Made by a program: the position numbers and the translations under genes. The notes beneath the pieces are model-generated. The model made no database searches, was not told the DNA's origin, and worked only from the letters and a program-made list of their open reading frames with translations. 64,000 nucleotides of DNA from Pyrus communis. Its lineage: Eukaryota > Streptophyta > Magnoliopsida > Rosales > Rosaceae. Each line of letters opens with the position of its first letter. Position 1 is the stretch's first letter. Positions 24,840 through 36,559 of this stretch are shown piece after piece. The stretch lies in assembly GCF_963583255.1 (NCBI RefSeq), contig NC_084810.1:6727751-6791750 (forward strand), in the 5' to 3' direction.

Positions 24840-26100
24840 AGACCATGTAGGAGTTGGTAGGTAGGTAGGTTAGGTTACTTCTGTAAATTTCGTTGATTTT
24901 CTAGTTTGTCCCCCTTAATTTTTGCTAAGAGTCAAATGCCATCAACTTCTTCTGTCTGTTTTTTGCACTAGCTTCCTTTGCCATTTGCATTCTTTACCTT
25001 TTCCACATCTCTTTTTAGTTTTTATCTTTTGATTTAATTCAATTCACTCGATTTGAAAGTAAAAAAATTAAGAAGATTATGTGGAAGATAAAAAGATATG
25101 CGTAGATAACATTATCCATTCTAAACAAAGATTAAAACGTAATCATTAGTTATAATACTTACATGTATTTAGATTAATCATCATTAAACTAGTAAAATTT
25201 TGAAGCTCTATTGATGTAATAATGTTTTATTTAAAAAAAAAATCTACTCTAAACCTCATCCTCATTTATTTATTTGTTAATTAAAATTAGAATTACCTTT
25301 TGTTGGGTCTAGTTTCTCTTGCATTATTGAAATCAACCCTCTAAAGCTAAACTCACCCCAAACATTACTTCCATCTCCATCAAGGACAGAACTAGAAACT
25401 TCTTATGATGGGACAACCGAAAAACAACTAACAACCCTTATTATGACATAGGAATACATAATATGATAATGGGGTGATTTCAAATGATAATATATAAGCA
25501 AACAACCTTCTACTACAGTGATGGAGAGAAATATTGCATTAGCATCACGGCATAAGTTCAAATTTCTCTCCTTAATTTAATATAATCAAACAAATTCATC
25601 GTTTGACAAAGAGAATATGATATATCACAATTTCAATATTATAAAAAATTTAGTGTAGTAATAAAAAGTGGCAAAGTGAAAAAAGAAGATTAATACATGA
25701 GTGACGGTTAGTTTGAACGATGGAACAAGAATATTTTTATTCAATTTGATATGGGAATATATGCTTGATATTAAATACATATACTTTCATCAAATATATA
25801 AACGTATGTATATAATTACAGTATACAACTTAACAATTAGTTACTTGAATGAGCACATCTGACCTTAGTGACCCTAGTGAGCCTTCATATATATATACTA
25901 GCATTCATGCACGCGTTGAATCACGGCGTGCTACACGCGACTTACACGTTTTAAATGTATATATATATACATAAATTGACAAAAGGAAAGTCAAATATTT
26001 AAAGTAAATGAATAATCTTAGATTATGCTAGAAGAAACCTCTCATATACCAATTAAAGTAGCTGAATTCACATAATAAAATCGGTCTCTATAGAATTTAC
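24840..26100. other. Intergenic DNA with a SINE-like fragment
   Basis: No gene is seen. Around 25515-25610, 'gtgatggagaga...cataagttcaaatttctctcc' ending 'attcatcgtttgacaa' resembles the tRNA-related SINE at 52978-53100, but no target duplication could be found. Short (TA)n runs lie at 25889-25898 and 25959-25970. Confidence 0.3.
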
Positions 26101-26103
26101 ATT

Positions 26104-26585
26104 AAAAATAGAGAAAATAATATTTAATAAACAATTGATTGAATCATATTATTACTAACTCATTGTGAAGCTAAGCTCATCCCTTCTCTCTTAGTGTAGA
26201 TAATATCGTTTCTAAAAAAAAAAAAAAAAATTATTTGACTACTAATTTAATCACATTATTATCTGTATGTGAAAGACATTTTTTATAACTGACATTACAT
26301 GCCTCTTAAGATGTTTTGAACGTGTTTAAAAATAGAGAAAATAATATTTAATGAACAACTAATTGAATCACATTATTGCTAGCTTATTATGAGGCTAAGC
26401 CCACCCCCTCCCCTTAATGTAGATAATATCGTTTGTTAAAAAATAATTGATAACTAATTTAATCACATTATTATCCACGTGCGAAAGACCTTTTTTATAA
26501 CCGGCATTACACGTCTCTTAAGATATTTTGAACGTGTTTAAAAGTAGAGAAATTGAATCACATTATTGCTAGCCTATTGTGAGGT
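26104..26585. repeat. Tandem repeat, period about 212-224 bp, two units plus a partial third
   Basis: The phrase 'aaa(a)atagagaaaataatattta' starts units at 26104 and 26328, and a shortened third starts at 26540. Each unit contains the SINE-family text 'gaatcacattattgctagc...gtagataatatcgttt', so a truncated SINE was amplified within a larger tandem unit. Confidence 0.75.
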
Positions 26586-26611
26586 ACTAATTAAAATAAA
26601 AAATAAAAAGA

Positions 26612-26612
26612 A

Positions 26613-26657
<45 letters not shown>

Positions 26658-26682
26658 ACAAACAAACAAACAAACAAACAAA
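26612..26682. repeat. (CAA)n / (CAAA)n microsatellite
   Basis: A run of about 14 'aac' units passes directly into about six 'aaac' units. Simple sequence, seen directly. Confidence 0.95.
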
Positions 26683-26865
26683 CCACAAAAAAATTAATTA
26701 TTAAAAAATACTATTAAAATGACGAAAATGCCCCTGCCTTATTTGATGCATTATTTTAGGATGCATTTGAGGTTTTTTTGTCTTGGGGACATGTTTGTCT
26801 AAATATTTTTGTTGAAGCTTAATGACACCAAAACACTATTCACATTTTCCATTCTCTTTATATAT

Positions 26866-26886
26866 ATACACACACACACACCCACC

Positions 26887-26924
<38 letters not shown>

Positions 26925-26934
26925 TACATACAAG
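26866..26934. repeat. (TA)n(CA)n(CATA)n compound microsatellite
   Basis: Begins 'tatatatacacacacacac', passes through 'cccaccccca', a longer CA run and then 'catacatacata'. It produces spurious reading frames on both strands, which I do not call genes. Confidence 0.95.
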
Positions 26935-27105
26935 CCCTTTAACAAGAGGGATCCCCATTTTTTTTTTTTTTTTAAATGTGACACCTTCTTGATCGTTGGA
27001 TTGACTTTGATAAAATACATACAAGCCCTTTAACAAGAGGGATCCCCTTTTTTTTTTTTTTTAAATGTGACACCCTCTTGATCGTTGGATTGACTTTGAT
27101 AAAAT
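26926..27105. repeat. 90-bp direct tandem duplication of a MITE arm
   Basis: 'acatacaagccctttaacaa' starts at 26926 and again at 27016. Both copies run through 'gagggatcccc', a poly-T stretch and 'cttgatcgttggattgactttgataaaat'. The second copy is the left arm of the inverted-repeat element that ends near 27205. Confidence 0.85.
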
Positions 27106-27205
27106 TGTGTGGTTGAGATTAAATCACAGGTCACACAATTTCATTAAAGTCAAATCCAACGGTCAAGAGACTATCCCTATTTTTTGAGAAAAATGGGGAT
27201 CCCTC
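27035..27205. mobile_element. MITE with inverted repeats around 'gatcgttggattgactttgat'
   Basis: The left arm reads 'agagggatcccc', poly-T, 'cctcttgatcgttggattgactttgataaaattgtgtg'. The right arm is its reverse: 'cacacaatttcattaaagtcaaatccaacggtcaagag', ending 'atggggatccct'. The arms are about 75 bp each. No clean target duplication is visible because the left side was duplicated. Confidence 0.7.
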
Positions 27206-27950
27206 AATATATATACTAGCATTTGCCTACACACTTTGTGCATATGAACACATTTTTTTAGAAAATGAGAAGGAGAGAGGGAGAAAGAGAATGTGGGGGG
27301 AGTTGGAGGTTTTTGTTTTTTTTTTAATATTAGAGGTAGTTTAACATCACCTGTAAGTGAGACTTCAATAAAAAACAGTAAAATTTGGACATGTGAAATT
27401 ACATTATTACCCATCATTTTTTTATGTGATAGAAGACTAAGTTGTCTTTTCATCCTATTTTGGTTGACAAAGAGAATTTCATTAATTAGATTTTTTTTTT
27501 ATTTGTCCTCTTGTATATATTTCCTCTAAAAAGAGCTAAAAAAATTATATCCAATAGTTCACCAAAAAAAAAAAAATATATATATATCCAATAAATAGCG
27601 GGAATTGTTATTGACATTCTAAAAATTTCATTTTGCATTCCAAACTTTTTATAATTAAAAAGAAAAATACATTTATGAGAAATGTAAAAATTTCATTTTG
27701 CATTACAAACTTTTTATGAAGTGTTAATAATAATTCCTTAAATAATAAAGTATTAGTTAAAATGACTTCTTCTTGATCCTTTGCTGGTAGAAGGTCCCAC
27801 GATGATGAGCATGACACCACCCTAGCATCATTATTCCATTGCTTCAATCACAACTAAAGATTCATTTACTACAGTCAGCAAATAAATAAATAAAAAATCA
27901 GCCACCGTTAAGAGAAATTAAAATAATAATAAAACTTTAATCCTATATTC
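27206..27950. other. Upstream spacer of the FQR1-type gene
   Basis: AT-rich with poly-T and poly-A runs. An imperfect direct repeat 'aaatttcattttgcattccaaactttttat' occurs near 27625 and 27688. No gene is supported. Confidence 0.4.
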
Positions 27951-27958
27951 CAGTCCAC

Positions 27959-27965
27959 TATAAAA
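27959..27965 (+). promoter_or_regulatory. TATA box of the FQR1-type gene
   Basis: TATAAAA lies 117 bp upstream of the start codon, a normal distance for a plant TATA box with a short leader. Motif match only. Confidence 0.55.
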
Positions 27966-28075
27966 TGGGTTCTGGCTTCTTCCGCTGGTTGTGCAAAATC
28001 GTCAACGTTCCCTGCATTTGGCTCAAAACCCACAACAAACAGTAGAATCACAAAAGACTGCGGAGGACTGCATTC

Positions 28076-31000
28076 ATGGCCACCAAAGTGTATATTGTGT
28101 AAGTCCCAGTTCTTTATTTTAATTTTTGCATTTTTTATTGTATACCAATTCAGTATGAAGTATGAACTGGGAATGTGTTAATGAATGATCGGTCTTTTTA
28201 GTTTTTTAATTTGATTTCGTTGTTGCTGGGTAATGGTAGTTTGTAGTCTGTGAGAGCTTCAATCTGTTGGAATTTTGAATTGGTTATTGCTTCATCGGAA
28301 TATGGCTGGTTCCGAAATTTTAATTAGAAGGAACCCATTTGATTAATCTTTCTATTGGATTGGATCTTTGTGTTTTTGCATGTTTTGTTGAAGTGGGTGT
28401 TATTTTTCTTATTCAAAGTGTTTAAAGGCTGAATCTTTATATTTTTAGGAAGATTTCGGGGTGGTGAGTTAGAGACTCTGGCTTTTCCCATTTTTTTTTT
28501 TTTTTTTTTTGGTATGTTTTGCTGAAGAGTGAGAAAGTAAGAGCCAGTTTAGGATTAGGAAACTTATGCATTTCTGGTAATTATAGATCAGTAGCGTCCT
28601 GTTTTATTTTGTTTTGAATCCATCATCGAAGAATTTCAGCCACGGAGAAAAATAGAACGGTTGAAGTGAATTAGATAATTTCTTATGTGAATTACACTCT
28701 TTCACTGAATATAGGTAAATATAGAACACGAGGGTTGTAGTTTCTTCATTTCCTACTGTATGGACGATGTTTGCAACTTTGGATTACCCCAAGATCTAAT
28801 TTTTGCATAGTTGGAAATGTGATTGGTTTATGGTTATAGCCATCGTGGTTGTTTTAATGATGTTGAGTCTAAATGGAGAAATTGTCTCTTTAATGAGTTC
28901 CTCATGTTATTGGATTTTTAATGTTGAAAACCACTTGCTTTGAATCCTTCAGAAGAAATTAGCTTTGTAAAGTAATAGAACAAGGAAATTTCTGGAGGAA
29001 TGGGAAAAAACAGTTTTGCTTTGCTGAGGCAGTTTTTTTTAGATTAATGGATGTTATAGTGCATTTTGAAACCTAAGTAAGTTATCGTCTAGATTAGGGA
29101 TTCGTTTTTCGAGAATCTCTACGAATCAGTTTGCGGAGGAAAACATTTATTAGTTTCAAATTTTAATGCATCTGGAAAGTTAGAGATCTGCTGAACATGA
29201 TAGAAGTTTGGAATAGTAACACTTTTGTATGCTACACACTATGACCTATAGTTCCTTTAATGTTATGATCCATTTGAATTGATAGAAAATGACAAATACT
29301 GAATCCATCATCATTCATTCCCGCAACTGTTTGTCCATGCCAATATTCTTTCCACTCTGTTTCACTAGATATAACCTTGGTAGTCAATTTAAAGTCCAAA
29401 CAATTGCCTTTGTTAGGCTAGGAAATTAGGAATTGAAATACGAGAGGTGATTGGCAGGGAAAGGCAGAGTTGTAGGTTCTTCTTGAGGTCTTTTACCGAC
29501 GTGCGCATCTTCAGAATGTTGTCCCAGACCTGATCGATGAAAGAGATTTCTTCTCCATTCAGGTCCACAGCTTGACCACAGAGCGATCTTCTGGGTATTG
29601 CTTCCATGGGGTAGAGTGATCTGGTCGAGAGGAATATGGTCACCAATTGTTGGAACCAAATTCGAGAGGAACATGCATGTGGGTTGGCAGATAGTGTGTC
29701 GAAGTTAGTTGACCTTGATTCTTAGAGGTAGTGGTATCATACTTTGATAACTAGCGGTGACAAGTCGGGCAATTTGGGACATTGAATATTTGGACTTTGA
29801 GACTACTGCTAGAGATGGTTGAATAGTTTTTCTACATATTTGGAATTTCCTCACCGGAAAGGTTCAAATGTCAAATTTGGGTATGAATGGATATGAACGC
29901 ATATTAAGTCTCTCAAAATCGGGTCAGTATATCTGAGATAGGATGAAATTTGTTCATTGATTCGGTTGGTGAAATAATGAAATAATTGGTTCTGGAAAAC
30001 TGACAGAATCCAGCAGTTCAATTAGAGTCGCTTTTGTGAAATATATTTCCCAAGAATTTCTAACTGAGAATGCTAAGAGAATGTGACGGTCCCATGGAAA
30101 TAATTTGTAATACAAAAGAAAAAGGAGCTGCTATTGGCAACCAAAAATACTCATTCTGCCTGGAGGAGAGCAAAATGAATATGTCTTCTCCCTTATACTG
30201 TGTCGGATGATTTTTTGGAGTGCCAAAAAAGCCTTACATCCAATTGATTTTCAACGATGCTATACTTCTTTTTTCATAAATAATGCAACCCTCTTAATCA
30301 AAATCCGTGTTTGATTTTACAGGTACTACTCCATGTATGGACATGTCGGGAGACTAGCAGAAGAAATAAAGAAAGGGGCTTCATCTGTCGAAGGTGTAGA
30401 AGCCACCCTATGGCAAGTGAGTGTGCATTTTCTTTAATTTATTGATTTCACTCTGAACTCTTCAATTTAATTGAGAATGCTGAATGAACTTTGGACTGCT
30501 GATTTTGGGAAACAGGCCATTTTAAATAAAAATCGAACTTCATATTTTTGCATGAATATGAACATGAGATGATTCTAAACATTACAACTAGTAGCCCTAT
30601 GCCAAGGTTTTAGGGTTCCACCTTGCGTGGTGGTTAGCTCAACATCGTGACAATCATTTTTCCATGACTGTCTCAACATTTTATGCCTAATTTTGAGCTT
30701 TAAAACTGACCTTCTCTTTTAAAGCCCCATCCACCATAGGTGATAGAGTTTTCTTATACTCTCTTAGGAGTGCCAGATTAGTGTCCTTTTGTTCTGTTGA
30801 AAAGTCTGCATTGTAAACATTGGTTCTCACTGATTGTCCGATGTATCAGGTTTACTTGTCTATTTTTCGTGTACCTGTATGTTGTTTTCCATCATTTTCT
30901 TTGTGTCTTGCTCTCCTCTCGTCTTCTGTTCTCTGTCTCAACTGTGTCCGGTATGCTAGTTATTATATTGAGCTTCGAGATTGGCAAAACTTGTATCAAT

Positions 31001-31879
31001 CCTTGTCTAGTCTTTTCTAGTTTTATATTAATTTCACCGGTGTCTTGTACAATTCATGATCTTCCTTTTCTCATTTGCTTACACACAGTTATGCAACTCC
31101 CATCACTTCCCTGTAGACGCTAGATATGATGATCCTGGTTCTTAGTAGAGGAGGAAATTTTGACTATTTTTTTTTCGTGGATTTAATAATAGTTGGTTGG
31201 TTCTCTTCTGTTTCATGATTAGTTTGTCTTCTCTATCTCATTAACTTGATGGAATAGTAAGATTGACTACAGTGGGCTTATAAAACAGGTCCCTGAGACA
31301 CTCCCAGAGGAAGTTCTTGGGAAAATGAGTGCACCACCAAAGAGTGATGCACCAATCATCTCGCCAAATGAACTGGCTGACGCAGATGGATTCGTTTTTG
31401 GCTTCCCAACAAGATTTGGTATGATGGCTGCCCAATTTAAGGCCTTTCTGGACGCAACAGGTGGTCTATGGAGAACACAACAGCTTGCTGGCAAACCTGC
31501 TGGAATCTTTTACAGCACAGCATCTCAAGGTGGCGGGCAAGAGACTACTGCGTAAGTTTGATCACATTTAATCAACTACACGAACATTGAAAATTTATCT
31601 GTATATTAGGTGGAGATTTTAATAATGTTGAGATTGTTTTTGTGTAGATTGACAGCCATCACTCAGCTGGTTCATCATGGGATGATATTTGTACCCATCG
31701 GTTACACATTCGGAGTTGGCATGTTTGAAATGGAGAACATCAAAGGCGGAAGTCCTTACGGTGCAGGAACTTATGCTGGGGATGGTTCAAGACAGCCATC
31801 TCAGCTTGAGCTGGAGCAAGCATTCCACCAAGGGAAGTACATTGCCACCATCACAAAGAAGCTCAAGGGAGCTGCTTAA
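28076..31879 (+). CDS. FQR1: FQR1-type NAD(P)H:quinone oxidoreductase, flavodoxin-like
   Basis: Cytosolic or plasma-membrane flavoprotein that reduces quinones by two electrons with NAD(P)H, using FMN; in Arabidopsis FQR1 is auxin-inducible. Four exons: 28076-28098, 30323-30416, 31289-31551, 31648-31879, all with GT-AG introns. They total 612 bases, or 203 residues, the usual length for the family. The protein starts [20 protein letters not shown], the flavodoxin phosphate-binding loop. It continues with [20 protein letters not shown] and [15 protein letters not shown], which contact FMN in WrbA-like proteins, and ends in ITKKLKGAA. Intron 1 is long (2.2 kb) and holds a stray minus-strand frame at 29413-29646. 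All motifs are intact, so it is probably functional. Confidence 0.95.
29413..29674 (-). other. Open minus-strand frames in intron 1 of FQR1
   Basis: Two overlapping frames of 77 and 82 codons lie in the long first intron. One reads [20 protein letters not shown], which has normal amino-acid composition and could be a fragment of a transposon or captured gene. I do not recognise the family, and the second frame is its shadow. No splice-linked partner is visible. Confidence 0.25.
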
Positions 31880-33190
31880 ATACTCGGTGCACAAACATAC
31901 TCAAATGGAAGCCCTTATCAATTCTTTATCCCCTATAGTTTCAATTTAAATTTCCGATTTCTGTTTGTCTGCAAGTATAATTCTCGCTTTGTCTTATATA
32001 TGTGTTTTTTCTCTGTGTTTTATGAATTACGGTTATTTATTCATAATTATAAGCGTTTGTTTGCCCACAATGCTACTGCCTGAGAACGTTTGAACTGATG
32101 GACAAGCTTTACTACGTTGATTCGAAGCGAGTAACATGTACGTCGAGTAGGTTCGACGATGGTAGAGGAGGCCTCTCCGCTGAAGAGCTCGCATACGCAT
32201 GCAAGTAGAGCGCATGCATCATTGCTGATGCATTTTTTTTTTTACTTCTGATTAACAAATGATTCAATGTTAATAAACAATTAATGACTGTTAACAAAGA
32301 AATGATTATGAGATCAAAGATAAATACTACTTTTCTAAGAAACTCACCTGGAAATGATTAATGCTAAGGAGATTCTGTCAAAGTGATACTTTTATGGATC
32401 TTCTTTCATTACACAGTTTAATGTTAATTTTTATTTTAATATTATAAAACAGCATGATAATACATGAAATGAGCATTTCTCATGGAAAGTAACATATTAT
32501 GCATCTCCAAGTTCCAACATCCTAAATTAATAAGGTTTTTTGGCTACTTTTAAAGGAAAATTTAGCAAAACTCAAGGAAAATTCAAGTCCAATGGACTTT
32601 AAAAATTAATTAGTTTGATGAACAAAACTCGCTAAATTCACGTCTAATTATCCTATCACCATGGAGACTAGTAAATGAATTAGGTTAAATTGTAAATTAA
32701 CAGTTTTCTCTCTCCTTCCACCTCTTTGTAATGCTGGGATGACGATGAAAAAGATGATCGATTGCAGGCCTCAAGTGGCACGAGTTCGGGATGAATTTGT
32801 GCCAAGATGGGTTTCAAAGCCGGAGTTTGTGAAAGAATGAGTTGTCCTCTGGCGAAAACCGAATATGGAACACGTTCGATGCAGTATCTGGCTTTGGATG
32901 GACACTCCGACATCTGGAATTGAAGCTGCATTGGTGGTGGTGGATCTGCTGCTATGTGGTTGGGGAGAGAGATACATAAGAAGCAGATGGAGTAAAGAGA
33001 AGGTAAAGCTGGAAGTATTGGCCCATTGGCTGCGGTGCGGGCTACAAGAGAGAGAGAGAGAAAGAATTGGGTTTGTTAAATTTTGGGGAAAAAAAAAAAT
33101 TAAAATATTTTAACTTACACTAAAATAGTTAGTATTATTGGAAGTGACATTTCTGTCATTTGGTCAGTAACAAGAACAAAAATTTAATTA
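31880..33190. other. 3' flank of FQR1 and spacer, no gene seen
   Basis: The 3' untranslated region follows the stop at 31879. Frames at 32680-33113 on both strands have no recognisable motif; the patch has higher GC than its surroundings and ends in a (GA)n run at 33050-33062, so it may be a captured or relic exon. Nothing more can be supported. Confidence 0.35.
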
Positions 33191-33195
33191 GTGTT

Positions 33196-33374
33196 TTAAG
33201 AACTACTTAGTAATATAATTTAATGATATTTTTCTTTACTTGTAAGTGAGTGGTTTGATTCTTGCCCGAGACGAATTTGAACCACATTAATCTACTCCTA
33301 TTTTCTTAGTATAGATAATATCGTTTCTTAAAAATAAAAAAAAAATAAAAAAAAATAAAAAGTAAAAAAAAAAC
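33196..33374 (+). mobile_element. tRNA-derived SINE, plus strand
   Basis: Contains the family core: 'acttgtaagtgag', a box-B-like 'ggtttgattcttgcc', 'gaatttgaaccacatta' and 'gtatagataatatcgttt', then an A-rich tail. The short flanks TAGTGTT at 33189-33195 and 33375-33381 may be the target duplication. It is the most diverged of the copies here. Confidence 0.65.
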
Positions 33375-33381
33375 TAGTGTT

Positions 33382-33727
33382 GTAGGTGATGTGAATTTCT
33401 AAGAGAAAGACAAAAGTGGATAAGGCAAGATAGTATAATATATCTTCTTTAATTTTGACATGTTATGCCATAATAAATTATAATGATTAATGTTTAGATG
33501 GTTTCCTTCCACATTCATTTATGTTTCTTACTAAGGTTGATATTATTAGAGATTCTTTGAAGGGGATGGATATGTGACATTAATATTTTTATATAATTTT
33601 GTACACATGTTTTTATGAGGTCTAATTTATAATGTGTTTCAACAATTTGAATCGTTCATTTTTTCGAACATAATTTTTCTTTTATGAGCACCAAGTATTT
33701 ATTTGCATATTTTGTACTCATTGACAA
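33382..33727. other. Intergenic spacer
   Basis: AT-rich sequence between the SINE and the MULE-type element, with no gene or repeat I can define. Confidence 0.4.
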
Positions 33728-33736
33728 TTATAAATA

Positions 33737-35387
33737 GGTAAATAGACATAAATAGGACATTTTCTTAATCTTGGGATAGAAATCGGATTTTTTAAATATG
33801 CACACAGCATGCACAACAATCGGACAAAAATAGGAATTTTCATACACCTTAAAATGACTTAATTGCCCTCGTATATAAATGTGTAATTTCCTCATATTTT
33901 CTAATTTATGTCTCTCTACTCCCCCCCCCCCCCTCTGTCTCTAAAATTGATATTTATTGGATGTTCTTAGATTAGTAAAAGATAATGGAAAACCCAGTTG
34001 GAAAATTTGATTCATTTGGAGAGTGTTTGTGTTTGCTGATTGACCCTTTTGGGAAATGAACACATTTTTGTGCTTGTAGTTGCAGATCGGGGATTTCTTC
34101 CTCAAATCATCTTCTTCCCCAAATTCAAAATCTCATTCAAAACCCATTGGGTCAAAACCAATCTGCAGTCCAAAAAATTTTCAAATGTTGAAGAAAATCC
34201 ATTATGAAAAACTAAAGACACCATTTTTTTGCTGCAATCTCTTTCTCTCCTCTGCCGATGAACGCCTTCTCCCTCTAAGTTCAAGGAAAATCCAAATTTT
34301 TTATTTGTATCAATATGTGCAACAACGTCGGTTTTGTTGTGGACGTATATCGTGCAATTAACGACATTGGGGGATATGTGGGGGCCTAGATTCTGGAAAT
34401 GAGATATGTAGTTAACAAATCTTTTACCTGAACCTAGATTCTGAAAATCCCACTAAAAATCATCTCATTCCAGTGACATGCACATGATATGCTCACAGAT
34501 ATGAGCCAACCAAAAAACCCAGAGCTCACAGCTCTCTCTTCAAAATCAGAAAATGACATTATCACCTGTGATGTCACCACTATATACACTATATGCACAC
34601 GACATGCACATCATATGTACAGTAATGCATGATATGCACAGAACCTGAGATCGAGCAACGAGCTGGTTTTCACATTAATAAGAAACTTTAACGGCAACCT
34701 ATTGGTATAGTGGATACAATTAAAACATAATTGTTATGTATATAAGGTTACAATGTCAGTTTGAAAAGTCTTGTTACGTATATTAACCACCGCTTAACCG
34801 TGCATGTGGAAAACATGATACTCGTTGTCGTCATTTCATGGACATGCATGACCCTTAACGTCCTCTAAGCTTTTTCTTAATTTTGTTTTTCGCCGAGTCC
34901 AACTAGGTTGTGGTCATACTCGCTAATTTCCAGGGTACAACATACGTGCATCATAACTAGTGAACATTCCCGCTTCTCTTATTAAGATGTAGCCATGCAC
35001 ACCACATGCACACCACATGCACATTACGGAAAAATTTTCACAAATTTTTGCAATTGTACGCTTGAACCAGAAATTGTTCCATTCCAGTTTTGTAGCACGT
35101 CAAAACTTGAAATTTATTCCACAACCCATAGTCCCCAACATGAAACACAAACCCTAATTTAACTTCTAAGTATTAATTCATCTTACAAACAACTCATTTA
35201 TTCCATAAATCATTGATGAAAGAACTTGGAACTAAACACCCTACCTTACTATGCCAGCCGAAGCTTTAGTCGCCTGAAAAAATGGAACTTTTCCTGTTTT
35301 GTGCATAGTGTGCATGAATTGTGCATGACCAGTTTGTTCTATTTTTGTCCCAAGATTAAGAAAATGTCATATTTCCGTCTATTTCTC
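33737..35387. mobile_element. MULE-type non-autonomous element, 1.65 kb
   Basis: Flanked by perfect 9-bp repeats TTATAAATA at 33728-33736 and 35388-35396. The ends are inverted: 'aaatagacataaatagga' then 'cattttcttaatcttggga' on the left, matched in reverse on the right ('tcccaagattaagaaaatg', 'tccgtctatttctc'). Similarity continues past 100 bp into 'atgcacacagcatgcac' motifs. The inside has a poly-C tract at 33921-33932, repeated 'cacatgcac' motifs and a 93-codon frame at 34080-34361 that I cannot identify. No transposase is visible, so it needs a helper. Confidence 0.8.
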
Positions 35388-35399
35388 TTATAAATATGT

Positions 35400-36559
35400 G
35401 GAGGCACAACTAAGAAAAATCATAACTTATTACAATATGGAGTTTTTTCTGATACATAACTAGTCACCAGTTAGGGCTAAATTTTTTTTATGACTTTAAG
35501 GAAGTTATTCCATTATAGAGTATTATTTTAAAGAAATTTATCCTAGCAATTAATTAATATTATTGAAGGAATTTTTGACGTAAAAGTTAGTTTAATATGA
35601 ATTTAAAAGGTACTTAAATCAATAATATACCTAAAATATAGAGTTTAATAAAAAAAATGAAAGCACTTTAATTTCAAATTAATAAATACTAAATGTTTAA
35701 TATAAAAATGCTTAAGATGAAGTATCTGATTCTAATTAAACCAATAATAAAAGAAGAAAGTTTGGACCTCTGACCTCCCAATGGAAGCCCCTCAAAGTGA
35801 CCGTTCGATAAAAAGCACAGATCATGATTGATAGCATCTAAAAGAAAACATCTAATTTTAATAACAAAATTAAAAATCCAAAAACAAATTGTAAAAAAAC
35901 CTGAAAGGAGGAGTACTGGGCCATCTTCTGACTTCCACTAACATATTCTCATCACATAAACAAATAAAAAGTGAGATCTCCAATCAAATGCTATCCCCAC
36001 ACTTACTTAACCCCATTTTCCTACAAATTCAATTATTCCTTCCAAATTTTCTCCATCTTCCTTTTGGTTAAACTAAAGGCGGTGGCAACTGTACTCACAA
36101 TATAGCAACAAGGAATAAAAGCTCCTTTATCTTTCTATAATAAAATCAGCTTCTATAACAACAATTTTTTCTCTCTAAAGCTCTAATTAATCATAAACTT
36201 CCCCTAAATTCAGCATCTGTTCTTATTCTTAATCCACCTCCTAATCATAATTCTTCAATTATTACAACAATTAATAGGCTCCAATTGGTCCCTATTGGCC
36301 AATTCTGCATCATTTTGCCTGTAGCTGGCCCAACAATTTCATGTTCTTTGGAGGGTCATTTGCCTTTTCTCATGTCCCTCACCAGTTTTATTACTTCCCT
36401 TCCATTGCAGACCAGATCACAGATGTGGGATATCTCTGTTCGTTTCCCTCTTCTCTTTCTTGTTCACCTTATCATTGCCAACTTGGCTAGGGATTGATAA
36501 GATACATACATGTATGCACCGTACGTACGTACATAATTATACTACCATTTCTCTTTGCT
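35400..36559. other. Spacer and 3' flank of the bHLH gene
   Basis: No gene supported. A plus-strand frame at 36285-36497 has no motif and lies just past the bHLH stop codon, probably in or near its 3' untranslated region. The rest is AT-rich spacer. Confidence 0.4.

Noticed and set aside
26799..27036. Frames rich in Thr-His or Val-Cys.
   Set aside because: They are translations of the CA microsatellite and poly-T runs.
34080..34361. A 93-codon plus-strand frame.
   Set aside because: It lies inside the MULE-type element, has no recognisable motif and overlaps an opposite frame; a captured exon is possible but unsupported.
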